Shown in pieces: positions 1 to 11,329 of a stretch of DNA of 64,000 bases (within the stretch, counting starts at the first letter, position 1; each line of letters begins with the position of its first letter). Both the position numbers and the translations under genes were made by a program. The stretch is from Amaurobius ferox (Eukaryota > Arthropoda > Arachnida > Araneae > Amaurobiidae), in assembly GCA_951213105.1 (NCBI GenBank), contig OX578145.1, positions 122,878,925-122,942,924 of the forward strand, written 5' to 3'. The notes below the pieces were generated by a model, which saw only the letters and a program-made list of their open reading frames with translations, did no database searches and was not told where the DNA came from.

Positions 1-388
1 TTTAGCATTTTCTTAAACCTAAAAATCAAAGTCTACCAAGACATGTGTTTGTGCCCTTAGCAAAATTCTGATATTTCTATTTTATTAACTACTCAGCAAC
101 TTCACATTCAACCATTGGCAATGCAGTCTATTTCAATTCAGCAAAACAGTGTGTTGACCTCAGGGCCGGATTAAGGCATGGACTTTAGGGGAAACAGGCC
201 AGGGGCTTATGCCAGCTGGAGGGCCTCCAGAGATTAAGTGAAACGTTATTTCATTTGTAAATGCTGAATCAAAGTATAAGTGTTCTAAATTATATATTTT
301 AAAAAAAGTTCAATTAATATACAGTTTATATATTTGTAGTATTCTCAATGAATTCAACAAGCTATCCAAATAGAGTAGCTAATTTTTC

Positions 389-434
<46 letters not shown>

Positions 435-1650
435 TTTTGAAAATATTACTGTGGACCTCACAGTATTTCTAGCCAAAGAGCCTTCAAAATCAAAATCTGA
501 CTTTGGTAGACAATTTACTAACTACAAATGTCATTCTTGATAACATCTGGATTATTTAATGCTTGGTAAAATAACGTTGATACTTGAAAGTGTATGGCTT
601 TAGTGCAGGGAACAGTAATAATGACCGGTTTTGCATTCATCAGTACCAAACATCTATTCACTGATTCGACTATCAAATAAAGAGCTCTAAAAAAGTGTGA
701 GCCTGGTTAACTGATGCCAGTCGCTAAACTAAGAACAAGATTCCAAACTCTGAGTATGTCTCCTATGGATGGGTTCTGTAAGCTGAATGAAGCCTGCAAA
801 TTCATGATATAGAGTACTTAGCAATAATTGAAACACTTAAAAGTGTTTAATGCAAATAAAAACATGATATTTTTTACTACCCAAGAAGCTCTATAAACTT
901 GAATCTAACAAAAAAAAAATGCTAAAAAGCAGAACAAAATAAAAAATATTTTTATTAGTAGAGTATTTTCACTTACAGTGGAATCCTATGTATCGGGACC
1001 ATATGTAACTGGGCATGATCTGAATAAGCAAAATTCCCAATAATCCAGAAATACAAGTTTATAAATTACATAATTAACATAACCCCCCATTTGAAAAATT
1101 TAAAAACATTCAATTTAGAATAAACAATCCATGCATTTAGCATTATGGAGTTATGCTATAGATTATAAAGTTATTTAAGACATTTTTCAAGATGCAGTTT
1201 ATTTTCAGAACTTGCACCACTTTCAACATTATTGGAACAGGTTACAAGGTCTTCATGAATACATTTTAGCAAAAATAGATAATTTGTTGAATTGCTTTTT
1301 ATCATTATAACAAAATCATTACTCATTACTTAATAATAAAGAAAATAAGATCATAAATTAAAGAAAATTGTGTATATAATGTGTATCAAAAGCTATTGTA
1401 TCCATACATAATTAGTAGTTACAGCTATATCAATATGCCTATTACTAGAAAACACATCTCCTTGTACTTCTTAGGAACCTTTTTACATAAAATTGTCATT
1501 TGTTTATATTTAGAAAAAATAATAATTTAGTTTTAAATGACCACATAAATTGGGGCATTTTATCTCTTGATTTGAATATTGACAATTTCAATATTAATTT
1601 TACTAGAAGAAAAAATATATTTTATATAAATAAAATAAAGAGAAACTTAC
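1..1650. other. Intron or 3' flank of the NOL8-like gene
   Basis: No exon could be found here. The stretch holds an (AT)n microsatellite at about 394-430, a start-like hAT terminal sequence CAGGGCCGGATTAAG near 161, and a pogo/Tigger-like end (CAGTGGAATCCTATGTATCG) near 978. The next exon of the minus-strand NOL8-like gene should begin in phase 2 after 1651 and was not seen, so it probably lies beyond the left edge. Confidence 0.4.
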
Positions 1651-1744
1651 TTTGACGAACTTTTATAAGCTGCTTTTGAAAAAACCTTATGTCCTATGAC
1701 ATCTTGCAATATCTGAAGATATTGTACTCTTTCATTGTTTCCTA
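1651..1744 (-). CDS. NOL8-like: NOL8-like gene, exon 4 (last one seen)
   Basis: On the minus strand this exon follows the acceptor TTTGCAG and ends before GTAAGT at 1650. It begins with two bases that complete the split Val codon of the previous exon and ends with two bases of the next codon. It encodes about 30 residues including NERVQYLQILQDV and KVFSKAAYKSS. In human NOL8 the block after the acidic DSRF-like motif has a similar leucine/valine helix followed by a Ser/Ala/Lys-rich stretch. The assignment rests on order and phase of the four exons more than on this exon alone. Confidence 0.6.
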
Positions 1745-4217
1745 CTGCAAAGATATTATAACTATAAATGATTAACTTTACATAATATATGGGGAAAAAA
1801 CGGATTAAAATACAGTAGAGTGCCAATTATTTAAACTCTTTTTTTTTCTGGTCTGTCTATTATCCAAACAAGCCACTCCCCTTTTTATGTAATTTTATTC
1901 TCTGCTGCACAGGTAAAAGATGCGTTGTCAAAATGAATGAGACAACCAAACAGGTTTAAATAACATTAACTGTGTTGCTTGCAACTAGCAGTTACTATGT
2001 AATCACATTTTTAAATAAATAAACTAAAAACATGCATCTACTATGCAGCCTTTGCATTAACTAAAATACTAAAATGTAGTCTCCATGAACTAAAAATGTG
2101 TCCATGTACATGGGAGCATAGCTGGGGTGCTTGTAGCTAGCGGTCACTATTTTGTCATGGTCATTTCTTTAGCAATCACTCTTTAAACAGATAAACTACA
2201 AAACATACCCATGTGACAGGTACATAAGCCACTATGTCATCTCACAGCTTGCATACACTTTAAATATGCATTTGCTTTTAAATCAAAACCAAACACTTTC
2301 ACAGTGGACACAATTAAAATAAAAACAACATGCAACATTACACCCCCCCCCCCCCCCCCAATGCAATAGTGTTACCTTCACTTAAAACAAAAAATCAGAG
2401 TAAAATCCTAAAGCTGGTAACTTATCCAATTTATAAGGTTAAGCAAATATACCTACATATCCAATTTTAAACAATTAGTTGTAAAAGTTATGAAATAAGA
2501 ATGCTGAATTTTAAAACCCATTTCAATTTTAAATCATCTGCTCAGCTTTCCAGCCAATCTTTCTAACTGTCTAGACAGTTGTCTGTGATGCACTCAAAAA
2601 TGAAATGCTCGGAAGACCATAAAAAGGCACACTAAATCAATATGTCACTCTGCTATCTGTGAATAATTAAAAAACTATTTTTTTTAGTCTTTTGTATAAA
2701 AAAATGTCCAGATCTTTACCTGTTATAAAAAGAAAATTGCAAGCTTCTTGGCTAAGAATTAGCATATTAACAAGTGTATTGAAACAAGTGTTAAATTTAG
2801 AAAAGGTGTTACAAATAATTAAAAATCTAATTTTTTTATTAAATTTTAAAAGTTTTGGGTCCATGCCTGGATGATCATTACCACACATTTAAAAAAAAAA
2901 AAACATGCAAGTTTATAGGCAAAAAATCGCAATTTAAATCACGGTACATACACACGAAATACATACATACATAGATGGTTGGATCCCTTTTACAACCACC
3001 TTGGAGTGGGGCCATCTTGATGGCAGGCGGTTTGCTCTTCTTACCGGGCCCAAAACCAGGTTTTGAGATGTCACCCTAGTGATCCATGCTATGACTATAT
3101 GTTATGGCTACGGCTAAACTCTAGCTTTTAAACTTCGCCCTTGTTCTTACATTATTATTATTATTTTATTCTAATTGAAAAGTATTATTTATTTTATGGC
3201 AAAATGGCTTGCACTAAATAAATATATATATATATATTGCTATAAAGAAGTAAATAAGTAATATCAATTTAATTAAATAAGTGCAGTGAAACTTCTTGTA
3301 AAGGACAGTTATGAATAGGGAATATTGTTGGGAAGGGAAACCCTTCCCTTTTAAAATTTTAATGCTTATTATTTATTTTATTTTTATTTATCTATTTGAA
3401 AGTTATGATATACCTTTTAATTATTACACTTATTAATTCTAAGTTATTATATTTAATATTTTAATCATTATATTTATTCAATTATATTTTCATTAGCCTG
3501 TGATCGTATAGATTTAAATAAAGTTTTCTTTTATAATTATTATTTGTTTCTTTATTACCTTTTTTTATTACCTACAGCTTGGTCTGTGCTCAACTATGTT
3601 ACACTTTTAAAAACATTTCAACATCTTACATTTACTCCACTTACCTTTAAAAAGTTTTCATTCTAAATAATTAGCACAGCCAACAACAAGAAAAACACAA
3701 CTCTTATTAATGTTAAATTAAAAAAAATTAACTTTTATTGACAATTAAATATTTAAGCATTCTATTCATTATTACTACATTAGAAGTATAGTGGTAATTT
3801 TAAGTACATTGCATGCAACGTAATTAAATTTAAAATCAAGACCCAGGATCATTATCCACTCTGGTCTGAAGACCAGAGTTTGGTCTACCTAAGGAGCTGT
3901 CCACCAAGAGAAAAAAGGAACAATGCAAAATTTAGAAATAATAAAGCAAACACAAATTGTGAATGATAATTATACATGATCAAATTTTAAAAATATTCTT
4001 TCTAGTTTTGAAGAATAACATTGTGTGTAAAGAAAACAAATGTGTAAAAATAACAAATTCACAAACTTGACGAAGAACTGTTGCACAATGTGTCAAGGTT
4101 GACAACAGACGTACAACTTTTCGAAGACAGGAAACATATTTTTTTCTTATTTAAATCACTTTTAAGATTAAGTGGCATGGCTTGCACGCTCCCCAATCAC
4201 TGAGGAGTGAAATGACA

Positions 4218-4531
4218 CAGGCTTTCAGAGGGCGTGGTAGCCCATTGGTTAGCGCGCTGGAGTTGCACTCGGTAGGCCCGGGTTCGATTCCAGCCACTGC
4301 CAAAACAGCCGCTGTGTTCACGCGGAGTACGATCACGTTAAACATGTGGGTCCATAAGTCCTTCCGAGAGGTTGGTGGTAGGGGAAGGAGGGTACGGTCC
4401 CTGTGGATGCCTCCCCCACTGGGTTCCGGTCTAAATTGGGTGGCACTTCCCGGCTGTCCAAACAGTTACCTTACACCTTTCTGGTAGATCGGATGGTCTG
4501 GGTCTGAACAACAACAACAGGCTTTTCAGAG
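4218..4531 (+). mobile_element. tRNA-derived SINE, full copy 1 with target-site duplication
   Basis: The body is 4231-4517 (287 bp). It opens with a tRNA-like head carrying a pol III A box (TAGCCCATTGGTTAGCG from 4238) and a B box (GGTTCGATTCC, 4281-4291), continues with an unrelated central part, and ends in a ~60-nt module followed by CAACAACAAC. Flanks are CAGGCTTTCAGAG at 4218-4230 and CAGGCTTTTCAGAG at 4518-4531, a target-site duplication with one T added. A second copy of the same body length is at 51159. It is non-autonomous and would depend on a LINE reverse transcriptase. Apparent ORFs over it are not genes. Confidence 0.9.
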
Positions 4532-4539
4532 CACATTCA

Positions 4540-5300
4540 CTCATTGCTTGGCACACTCATGTGAGTCGGTAAACAAAAACACAGCACCTCACTGCGGAAC
4601 ACTTGAGTAGGCCGGCTCGTAAGGCATAACACTTGAGGAGCATTGAGAAACAATGTGGAGGAGTATCCCCGATGCACTTAATCACTTGATCACTGTAAGG
4701 ACGTATTTATTGGATGAATAGATGACGGTAAACACTTTAATTTCCGAAAAATAAGGTCAGTAGGTCTTATGAGAATTCTGGAGCATGAAAGACTCCCAAA
4801 TCACTGTTGCTGGACGATCTTTGTTACATACGGTGACAGGTACAAAAAACACCTGTGCAGCAAGAGATGTAGTCTTGTAAAATGAAAAGCCGATGAACAT
4901 AATTGAGAGACACTGGTGCTTGCATTTCCGGCGACCGCGGGATACGGGCGCCCTAGCATTGGAGCCCCGTTCCACAGATCTTTTCAGCAGTTCGAGAAAC
5001 CCTCCTCTTCACACGCCGGTCAGAAAAATGAATCTCAGGCAACACACTTGCCTCCCAGGAGACGCCAAATTTGGCGAGTGAAAACCTGCGCTTCGCACCA
5101 AGCACTCACGCATATACTGCGGAATAAAAACGCTGTTATGCCAAGAATCGCGAGACGGACAATTTCCGCCAAGCGGCAACCATGCCGTACAGCAACCCCA
5201 CCGGATGTTCGGCACCCATCTAGCAGGTGTTCGCAACAGATAAGCCATGTAGGCCAAATTTTGCTCTAAAAATCCGCCTTTTTTCTGCACTCTCGTGAAT
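4540..5300. other. GC-richer block of unknown origin
   Basis: This block is clearly richer in GC and CpG than its surroundings (for example 4925-4970 and 5140-5230). It contains overlapping open frames on both strands, none with a recognisable domain. A SINE sits immediately upstream. The sharp compositional shift suggests an inserted element, perhaps the non-coding end of a retroelement, but I found no LTR, primer-binding site or coding motif to prove it. Confidence 0.3.
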
Positions 5301-6360
5301 GAAGTGACGTGAAGTTAAAACCCGAAAGCGGGAAGCTGAAAGATTAACAAAAGATATTTTAACGTTTTAAGACGCATTGTGCATAATTTTGAATAATGAA
5401 AACAAGGGAAAGATAACAAATTACGTTAAAGGGGAATAAATCACCGAAATATTCAAAAACAACAAATAAATTTATAATTTTGAAGGGAAAGGGGAAAATT
5501 ACGAATTTTGAGCTATTATCAAATTTTGAACCATTAATTAAATTTAGAATCAAAAATCTTGGCATAACAATATCCCTAAAACTGACTTTTCCTATTCTCC
5601 AACTGATTTTTATAGATGCTTAAGTTTTTTTTCCAATAACAGACCCTTCTTAAAAATAGACATTTTTTTCTTCAACGTCATTGTCCAATATTGAGACGTT
5701 GTCCAATATTGGATGAACATTGTCCAATATTGGCATTACACAATATTTACATTTCCTGGTAAATTAGGATATGCTAGATTTAATTAAAAAAAAACTTCGT
5801 ATTAATAGATTATTAATTTATAAAGAACATTTCGTATTTTAGCTATATACTGGAGTGCATTTTAGATATTAATAAAAAAAGAGAAGTTTGTACATTAAAA
5901 AAAAAAACATTTATTCTCACAGTAGATACACAGGATGCTCAAGATACTCTCTCACCACGTGCAACCCTCCAACACAAGCCAAAGGAGCTAAGAAAATAGA
6001 AAATCGATGTTTTTAAAACATCAATATTTATTCTTTGATAGTATATGTAGCATTGATGTTTAGTTTCAAATCATCAATGTTTTAACAATACTTACTAACA
6101 AAAAAAAAACTGCTAGATTTTTTTCTAACATCGATATTTTCCTTCAAGAGTATTGGCAACATCAATTTCGTTCACATTTGATAATAAAAACATTGATGTT
6201 TTTTTGTTGATAACTTTTTTCAACCCTAGGAAAAAAAATGCTCCTTTTTCCGACACCAGCTAATCGCACGAAAGGAACTGCATATTTGTCGTGACACGTG
6301 GTGTCAGACTAGAGCTAGAAAATCATGGCAGTGGAGGTGCGCGAATAAAAAATGCTTACA

Positions 6361-6861
6361 CCAAGACGATGTTGTTGTTGTTAAGACCTAGACCGCCCGA
6401 CCTACCAGAAAGGTGTAAGGTAACCGTTTGGATGGCCGGGAAGACGATGGACAGTCGCCAAGATGATGTTGAGACCCAGACCATCCGACCTACCAGAAAG
6501 GTGTAAAGTAACTGTTTGGACGGACGGCGCCAAGATGATGTTGAAAATCCAGGCCGTCCGACTCATCCAGAGGACTCGAGCAACCGTTTGGACGGCCGGA
6601 GGTACCAAGACGATGTCGAAAGCCCAGGCCACCCGACTCATCCGAGGACATAGAGTAACAGGATGAATGGCCGGATGCCAAGACGATGTGTAAAAGTCTT
6701 GGCGTCCGGCCATCCATCCTGTTACTCTATGTCCTCGGATGAGTCGGGTGGCCTGGGCTTTCGACATCGTCTTGGCACCCCCGGTCGTCCAAATGGTTGC
6801 TCGAGTCCTCTGGATGAGTCAGACGGCCTGGATCTTCAACATCGTCTTGGCGCCGTCCGTT
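6361..6861. repeat. Nested hairpin of SINE-tail modules
   Basis: The 12-mer CCAAGAYGATGT occurs at 6361, 6458, 6530, 6604 and 6678, and its reverse complement at 6764 and 6839. Between the last four direct copies lie inserts of 60, 62 and 62 bp, each related to the SINE 3' module in reverse orientation but of different subtypes; the first interval is 85 bp and includes a GTTGTTGTT tail. The segment at about 6520-6685 is then inverted at about 6695-6861, giving a ~165-bp-arm hairpin with an ~9-nt loop. Apparent ORFs reading through it are by-products of the repeat. Confidence 0.85.
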
Positions 6862-7322
6862 AAAAGTTGCACGCATTAGATTTTTTTTTAAACCTTTAAA
6901 CTTCTATATGCATAATAAATCATCTTTAAAAGATATAATTTATTAAAATAAATGTTTAGCTACCAATAATTATTTTAGGTAAAAATAACTAGCAAATGGC
7001 ATCTTCACCAATAAACCAAAAGAAACTAACTAAATTTAGGTGTGTTTACCGTTATTTCATAGCATTAGGAGGGGGGGGGGGGGGTCATATCCCAATGGGG
7101 ATATGATCTTCATATATCAGTAAGGAAGTCCTTACTAATTATTTCTCAAATTATCACAGTTTTGCGGCAAAAAGGACTTAATGAGTATGAAGATTCAACT
7201 AGCAAATTAGTGAATGCTGTGTTGCTTGCTATAAATGGGTTCTACTTTAATACTGAAATCTATATTTGTAAAAAGTTATAAAATAATGAAAAAAAGTACA
7301 TGAATTTGCTTTAATTTCATAC

Positions 7323-7425
7323 CTGTTGGGGAGTCAGCTAATTCGTCATCTTTAAATCTTTCATCCCATTTAAATCTGTCTGAACCATCATCTAATTTGA
7401 ATTTTAGTGAACTTATTTGGGACAT
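7323..7425 (-). CDS. NOL8-like: NOL8-like gene, exon 3
   Basis: The exon follows the acceptor TCATGCAG and ends before GTATGA at 7322, phase 0 in and phase 1 out. It encodes 34 residues including SLKFKLDDGSDRFKWDERF, followed by an acidic DDELADS stretch. NOL8 proteins have a corresponding motif in which a short helix leads to a phenylalanine-rich D-R-F-x-x-D-x-R-F segment and then an acidic run; this is the strongest single piece of evidence for the family call. The initial ATG is internal to the reading frame. Confidence 0.75.
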
Positions 7426-8261
7426 CTGCATGAGAAAATAAATATATAGCATCTTTATTCATTTAAAGAAACATTTTATCTTTTAAATTTTTACTTGATA
7501 AAATAATTAAAATTGAATCATCTATATATAGACTTAGTAATCATTAAAATCTAAAAATTAGAAGCTTTTTTCAGTCTAAAGCTGAGGCATTATTAATTAT
7601 TGACATTATTTAGAACAAAGTATAGTGGTACTATTTGTGAATGTTTTGTTGGTTAAAATATAAATATCGGAAAAAGTTCTCAGCCTCAAACACATATATT
7701 ATTGATTATCAAAGATTTCAGAACCAAGTATGGTGGTACTATTCATGAATAATAGTAGTTTTATTGGTGAAAAAAAAATGCTTGTGTTAGTTACATGTTT
7801 AGTGTTGTAAAATCCATATTAAATAAAACATCATAGAAATACTAATATGCTAATCAACTAATGAATGACTATTAATATGGTACTAACTAAGTATTGTATT
7901 AACATAAATTATTTCCATATTTATGTCATTATAGAATCTATAATTTTCAGTATTGATATTTTACTCAATTTTGGGTTATATATTTCCTAACAGTTCATTT
8001 AAATTTTTGTGTATTTCATAAATATGTATCCTATAATTCTAATTAGAAAGCATTACTTGTGATATAAAATATGTACAAATTCTAGTGAAATTTTAAATTA
8101 TATTGGTCTTAAAAAAAAATATTTAATTTAATTCTATTAAAATATTTAATTTAATTCTCCTAAAAAGAAGTATAAAAAACTATTAAAAGAAAAGTGCATA
8201 CCAATTTTATCGCATTACAATAAACACAATAGAAAACATTTAAATTTGAAAAATATTTGCA

Positions 8262-9911
8262 AATATTGGGTTATACTTTTGGATATTTAATAATTTTAGT
8301 TTTGTTTTTAGTCTAAACATGTTCAGGGGTCTTATTTACATAGTCACTCTCCATTTTCCAATTGTTTAGGTTTCTGATATTCTTCTGTTCCAAATAGGTT
8401 CTTTTTAATAGTTTTTGTGTTAAAAACGGCGAAAGTTCATTCTTTTTAGGTTTTAGGAATTTAAATTTATTTAAATTGGCTAATTTGCAATTCCATTTAT
8501 TGCCCTTTTCATTCCCTTTAATTTGATCCAAAATTTATTGCTCTCGGTTCAAAATTCGTTAATTCAGTGCAATTTTTCAGCTTTTTAAATATTTCAGAAT
8601 CGTTCATATTTAAATTGTTGCCGAATTCGTATATTCCAAATCGTTTCACTTCACTTCTTTTAATTTTCATCTGCTTTGAAATTCCAATTCTCTTCTTTAA
8701 AATTTCGAGTTTTTAATTTGTTGACCGTAAAATTAAAATCGTCTGTCATTAATTATTTATCATTCATCGATAATTTTGTTTACAATCTGTGGCAGCAATG
8801 TTTTGCAGTATATAAATAAAATCGCGCACTTTTTCGATCTCTTCTATTCTGCTCTTCCCTTTTAATTAGAACTCAAGATGTGATCTACAAAGTTGTTTTT
8901 AGCGCTTCGGCGCTCTTATGCATTCCATCGCATTGGAACAAAATATCCTTTTCTCTCATCTCTGTTGTTAAACGTGTGAATATCTGCACTTGGTTACTTT
9001 CAACAATGTTCTAAATGATGTTATTTATTCACATCCCGAGAAGTCTTCATCATTTAAATTGATTAACAGCGTGGCTGGACAATGTTTTGTCTTTGAGTGC
9101 TTCTACTGGGTGGTCTGTGAAGGAAGGCGTTGGTTAGTCTACAAGTTCTCGCCTGCCCTATAGATTTGAGAAGTGCTATGATGCCAATTAAGCGGTTGTT
9201 TATCGTTATCCTTGTGCATTCTTTAAATGACGTATTGAGTCGGCATTTTCATATGTGATTAATGTACTATATGCTCGGCGTTAAGTACAGATGAGGAAAG
9301 AAGTGTCCATTGTTTCCGATGAAAAAATCGTTAATTGAGGTTTGCGCTGATCAAATTTTACAACATTGAGGAGCGTGCTGACGTGTGAGCGGCCTTTCTT
9401 TTGGACTGGAATGGATGGTTTTCCTCGTGTTTAAGTGATTGGGCTTTTGCCTTTCCATCTTCGTCTCATCTGTTGGGATCTGAAGCATCCAGCATGTTCT
9501 ATGACGGCTCTACATCCGGGTGATATCTTTTAAATTCTAATTTTTAATTGTTTCTGTCAGCTTTAGACTGTTTTAAAGTTTAAATTGAGTTGGCATAGAA
9601 TAAGACCCCCTTAGACCTATATATTTCAGGTCACCTGAACCTGAGGTTTTTCTTTAACTTTTGTTCTAAATTTTCTGTTTGGCTAGCTGATGTTCTTTTT
9701 ATTCTAAATTCAAGTTTGACAAATAATTGAATAATTTTAACATTGTTAACTTTAAATTTAATATTCTAACGTTTATACTAACCACTAAACGACCGGCCTT
9801 TGTATAAATTCAATTTATTTAAATTATTTACGATGTTTAATTTGATTTATTTAGTTAATGAGATGTTTAAAAGTTGTAAAATGTTTTGAAAATTCTATAA
9901 AAATGAAGTTT
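8262..9911 (+). repeat. Left arm of a large inverted repeat, LTR-like
   Basis: This arm matches the reverse complement of 11330-13057 over about 1.65 kb with only scattered differences. It carries promoter-like sequence (TATATAAATAAAAT near 8810). Just beyond the arm lie AATAAA at 9919-9924 and, at 10187-10200, TGGTGCCGTGACCA, which resembles a tRNA primer-binding site. This suggests that the arm plus 9912-10183 is one LTR of about 1.9 kb. It lies in intron 2 of the NOL8-like gene. A foldback DNA element is the alternative. Confidence 0.7.
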
Positions 9912-11329
9912 AAATTTTAATAAACGTTAGATTTTTGAAAACCTAAATTCTGTGTTCTCTTTTTTACTTTACTGTTTTTATTTTTAGGAAAGTGTCAGTT
10001 TTAATATTTTACAGAATTAGCATATTTTTATGCACTTAGGAATAACTGGTCAACTGGCACATTTTCAGATATATTTCAGATGACTTTTAGGTTTTAAGAA
10101 CTTTGAGAACTTGGAAAATGTGTGAATGTTTTGGAATATCATAATACGTTTTTCATTCCGACAAATCGTTTCTCCACCAACAAAATTGGTGCCGTGACCA
10201 GGATTCCTTATCTCTGGTAATCTCAAACAATTCTCATATATAAAAAAAAAATAACACAAGGGGACGAGGATTGTGAGTCCTCACTAAGGTTGTGAATCTT
10301 TTTTGAACCCCCAAAAAATTGCACAAAAATATCCATCAATATAAGTGGTACATTTAAATTCACTAACTGCCAAGTGTATCACATTACTTTAAACAAAATA
10401 CCAAAGGAAAAATCAAATTACAAATCCCCATTTAATTTTCAAAACCAAAAGAACTCAAATTGCATTGCACAATTTGAAATATTCCACATAAAAAATTTTA
10501 ATTCTCCTATAAATAAAATAAATTTTCCACTTTAACAACCAAAAAATTTTAAAGACAGTATTAAAATTAACAGATTCAGAACTAAGAACAAACAAACTGA
10601 TTTTGTCACCACTCTATTTGAGTGTGAAAACTAAACACATACATGATCAATGTGAAGAACAAGATAACTCAAGTTGACATTTATGTCACACTCATATTGG
10701 AGTGTAAAAAACAACTGATATCATCAAATTTTCAATTAATCATCAGCTTCTCATAAGCCACACATCAGTGAGCATTTAAATCTCAATTCCAAATTAGAAC
10801 ATAAAAAATTCAAAGTTGAAAAACTACAGCTTTAATTCAATATAATTTAACTTATTAAAAAAAATATTCTCATTAAATTTTCTCAATTTACTCTATTTTA
10901 TCAAAACAAATTCTAAATGTTGCAGGGAGCGTGGGTTACAAGAACAACAAAATAAAAAAAAATTGTTAATGAGATGGGATTAGAACCAAAAATGTAAATT
11001 CTATAAAGTGCATTCCTCACATGTCTATAATTTCCTAAATTTATGAATTAAATTCAATTTTACACTACTTCAAATGATACAACTCAAATCAATTTAACTT
11101 AAATTAAGGAATGTTTGAATAATAAAAAAAATTCTAAATGAAAAAGTCAAGTTCAAAATAAATGGAAATATTTAAATCAATCTTAAAATTTCAATTTTAA
11201 TCAGAATATTAAAATAAATTCCTCTATTTTAGTTCAAGAACATTCTAAAATATCAAGCCTCAGTTTAAGAACATATCAAAATTTCAACAGTAATCACTTT
11301 TAGAATAAACAGGTATAGATCTAATTTAC
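9912..11329. other. Spacer between the inverted-repeat arms
   Basis: The first ~270 bp look like the rest of an LTR, ending near 10183, followed by a primer-binding-site-like sequence at 10187-10200. The remainder to 11329 is extremely AT-rich with short homopolymers. I see no gag, protease, reverse transcriptase or transposase frame. If this was a retroelement, its coding interior has been lost or replaced. Confidence 0.45.

Larger units (their letters stand above)
1745..7322. other. Intron 3 of the NOL8-like gene
   Basis: This 5.6-kb interval holds mobile and low-complexity DNA rather than coding exons. It includes a 17-nt C run (2343-2359), diverged ~150-bp repeats at 1960-2270, a full SINE (4231-4517), a GC-richer block (4540-5300), three copies of the palindrome CCAATATTGG or its variant at 5681-5740, AACATCGAT/AACATCAAT micro-repeats at 5995-6215, the hairpin module cluster at 6361-6861 and a 14-nt G run (7071-7084). 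A pogo-like end lies near 1814. Confidence 0.5.

Noticed and set aside
4231..4310. Possible tRNA gene with A and B boxes, and the same at 51159.
   Set aside because: The boxes are good, but the sequence does not close into a tRNA and continues into the SINE body with target duplications; it is a tRNA-derived promoter, not a tRNA gene.
4182..4487. 101-codon frame, and a similar 80-codon frame at 51173-51415.
   Set aside because: Both are translations of the SINE body and are similar only because the SINE copies are similar.
6402..6767. Open frame of 121 codons on the minus strand, with several similar ones on both strands.
   Set aside because: They read through the arms of the module hairpin. 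The frames exist because the repeat is inverted and GC-rich, and no domain is recognisable.
6782..6846. Hammerhead ribozyme, because of CTGGATGAGTC resembling the CUGANGAG core.
   Set aside because: There is an extra G in the core and no GAAA element with a matching stem in the right place in any of the modules.
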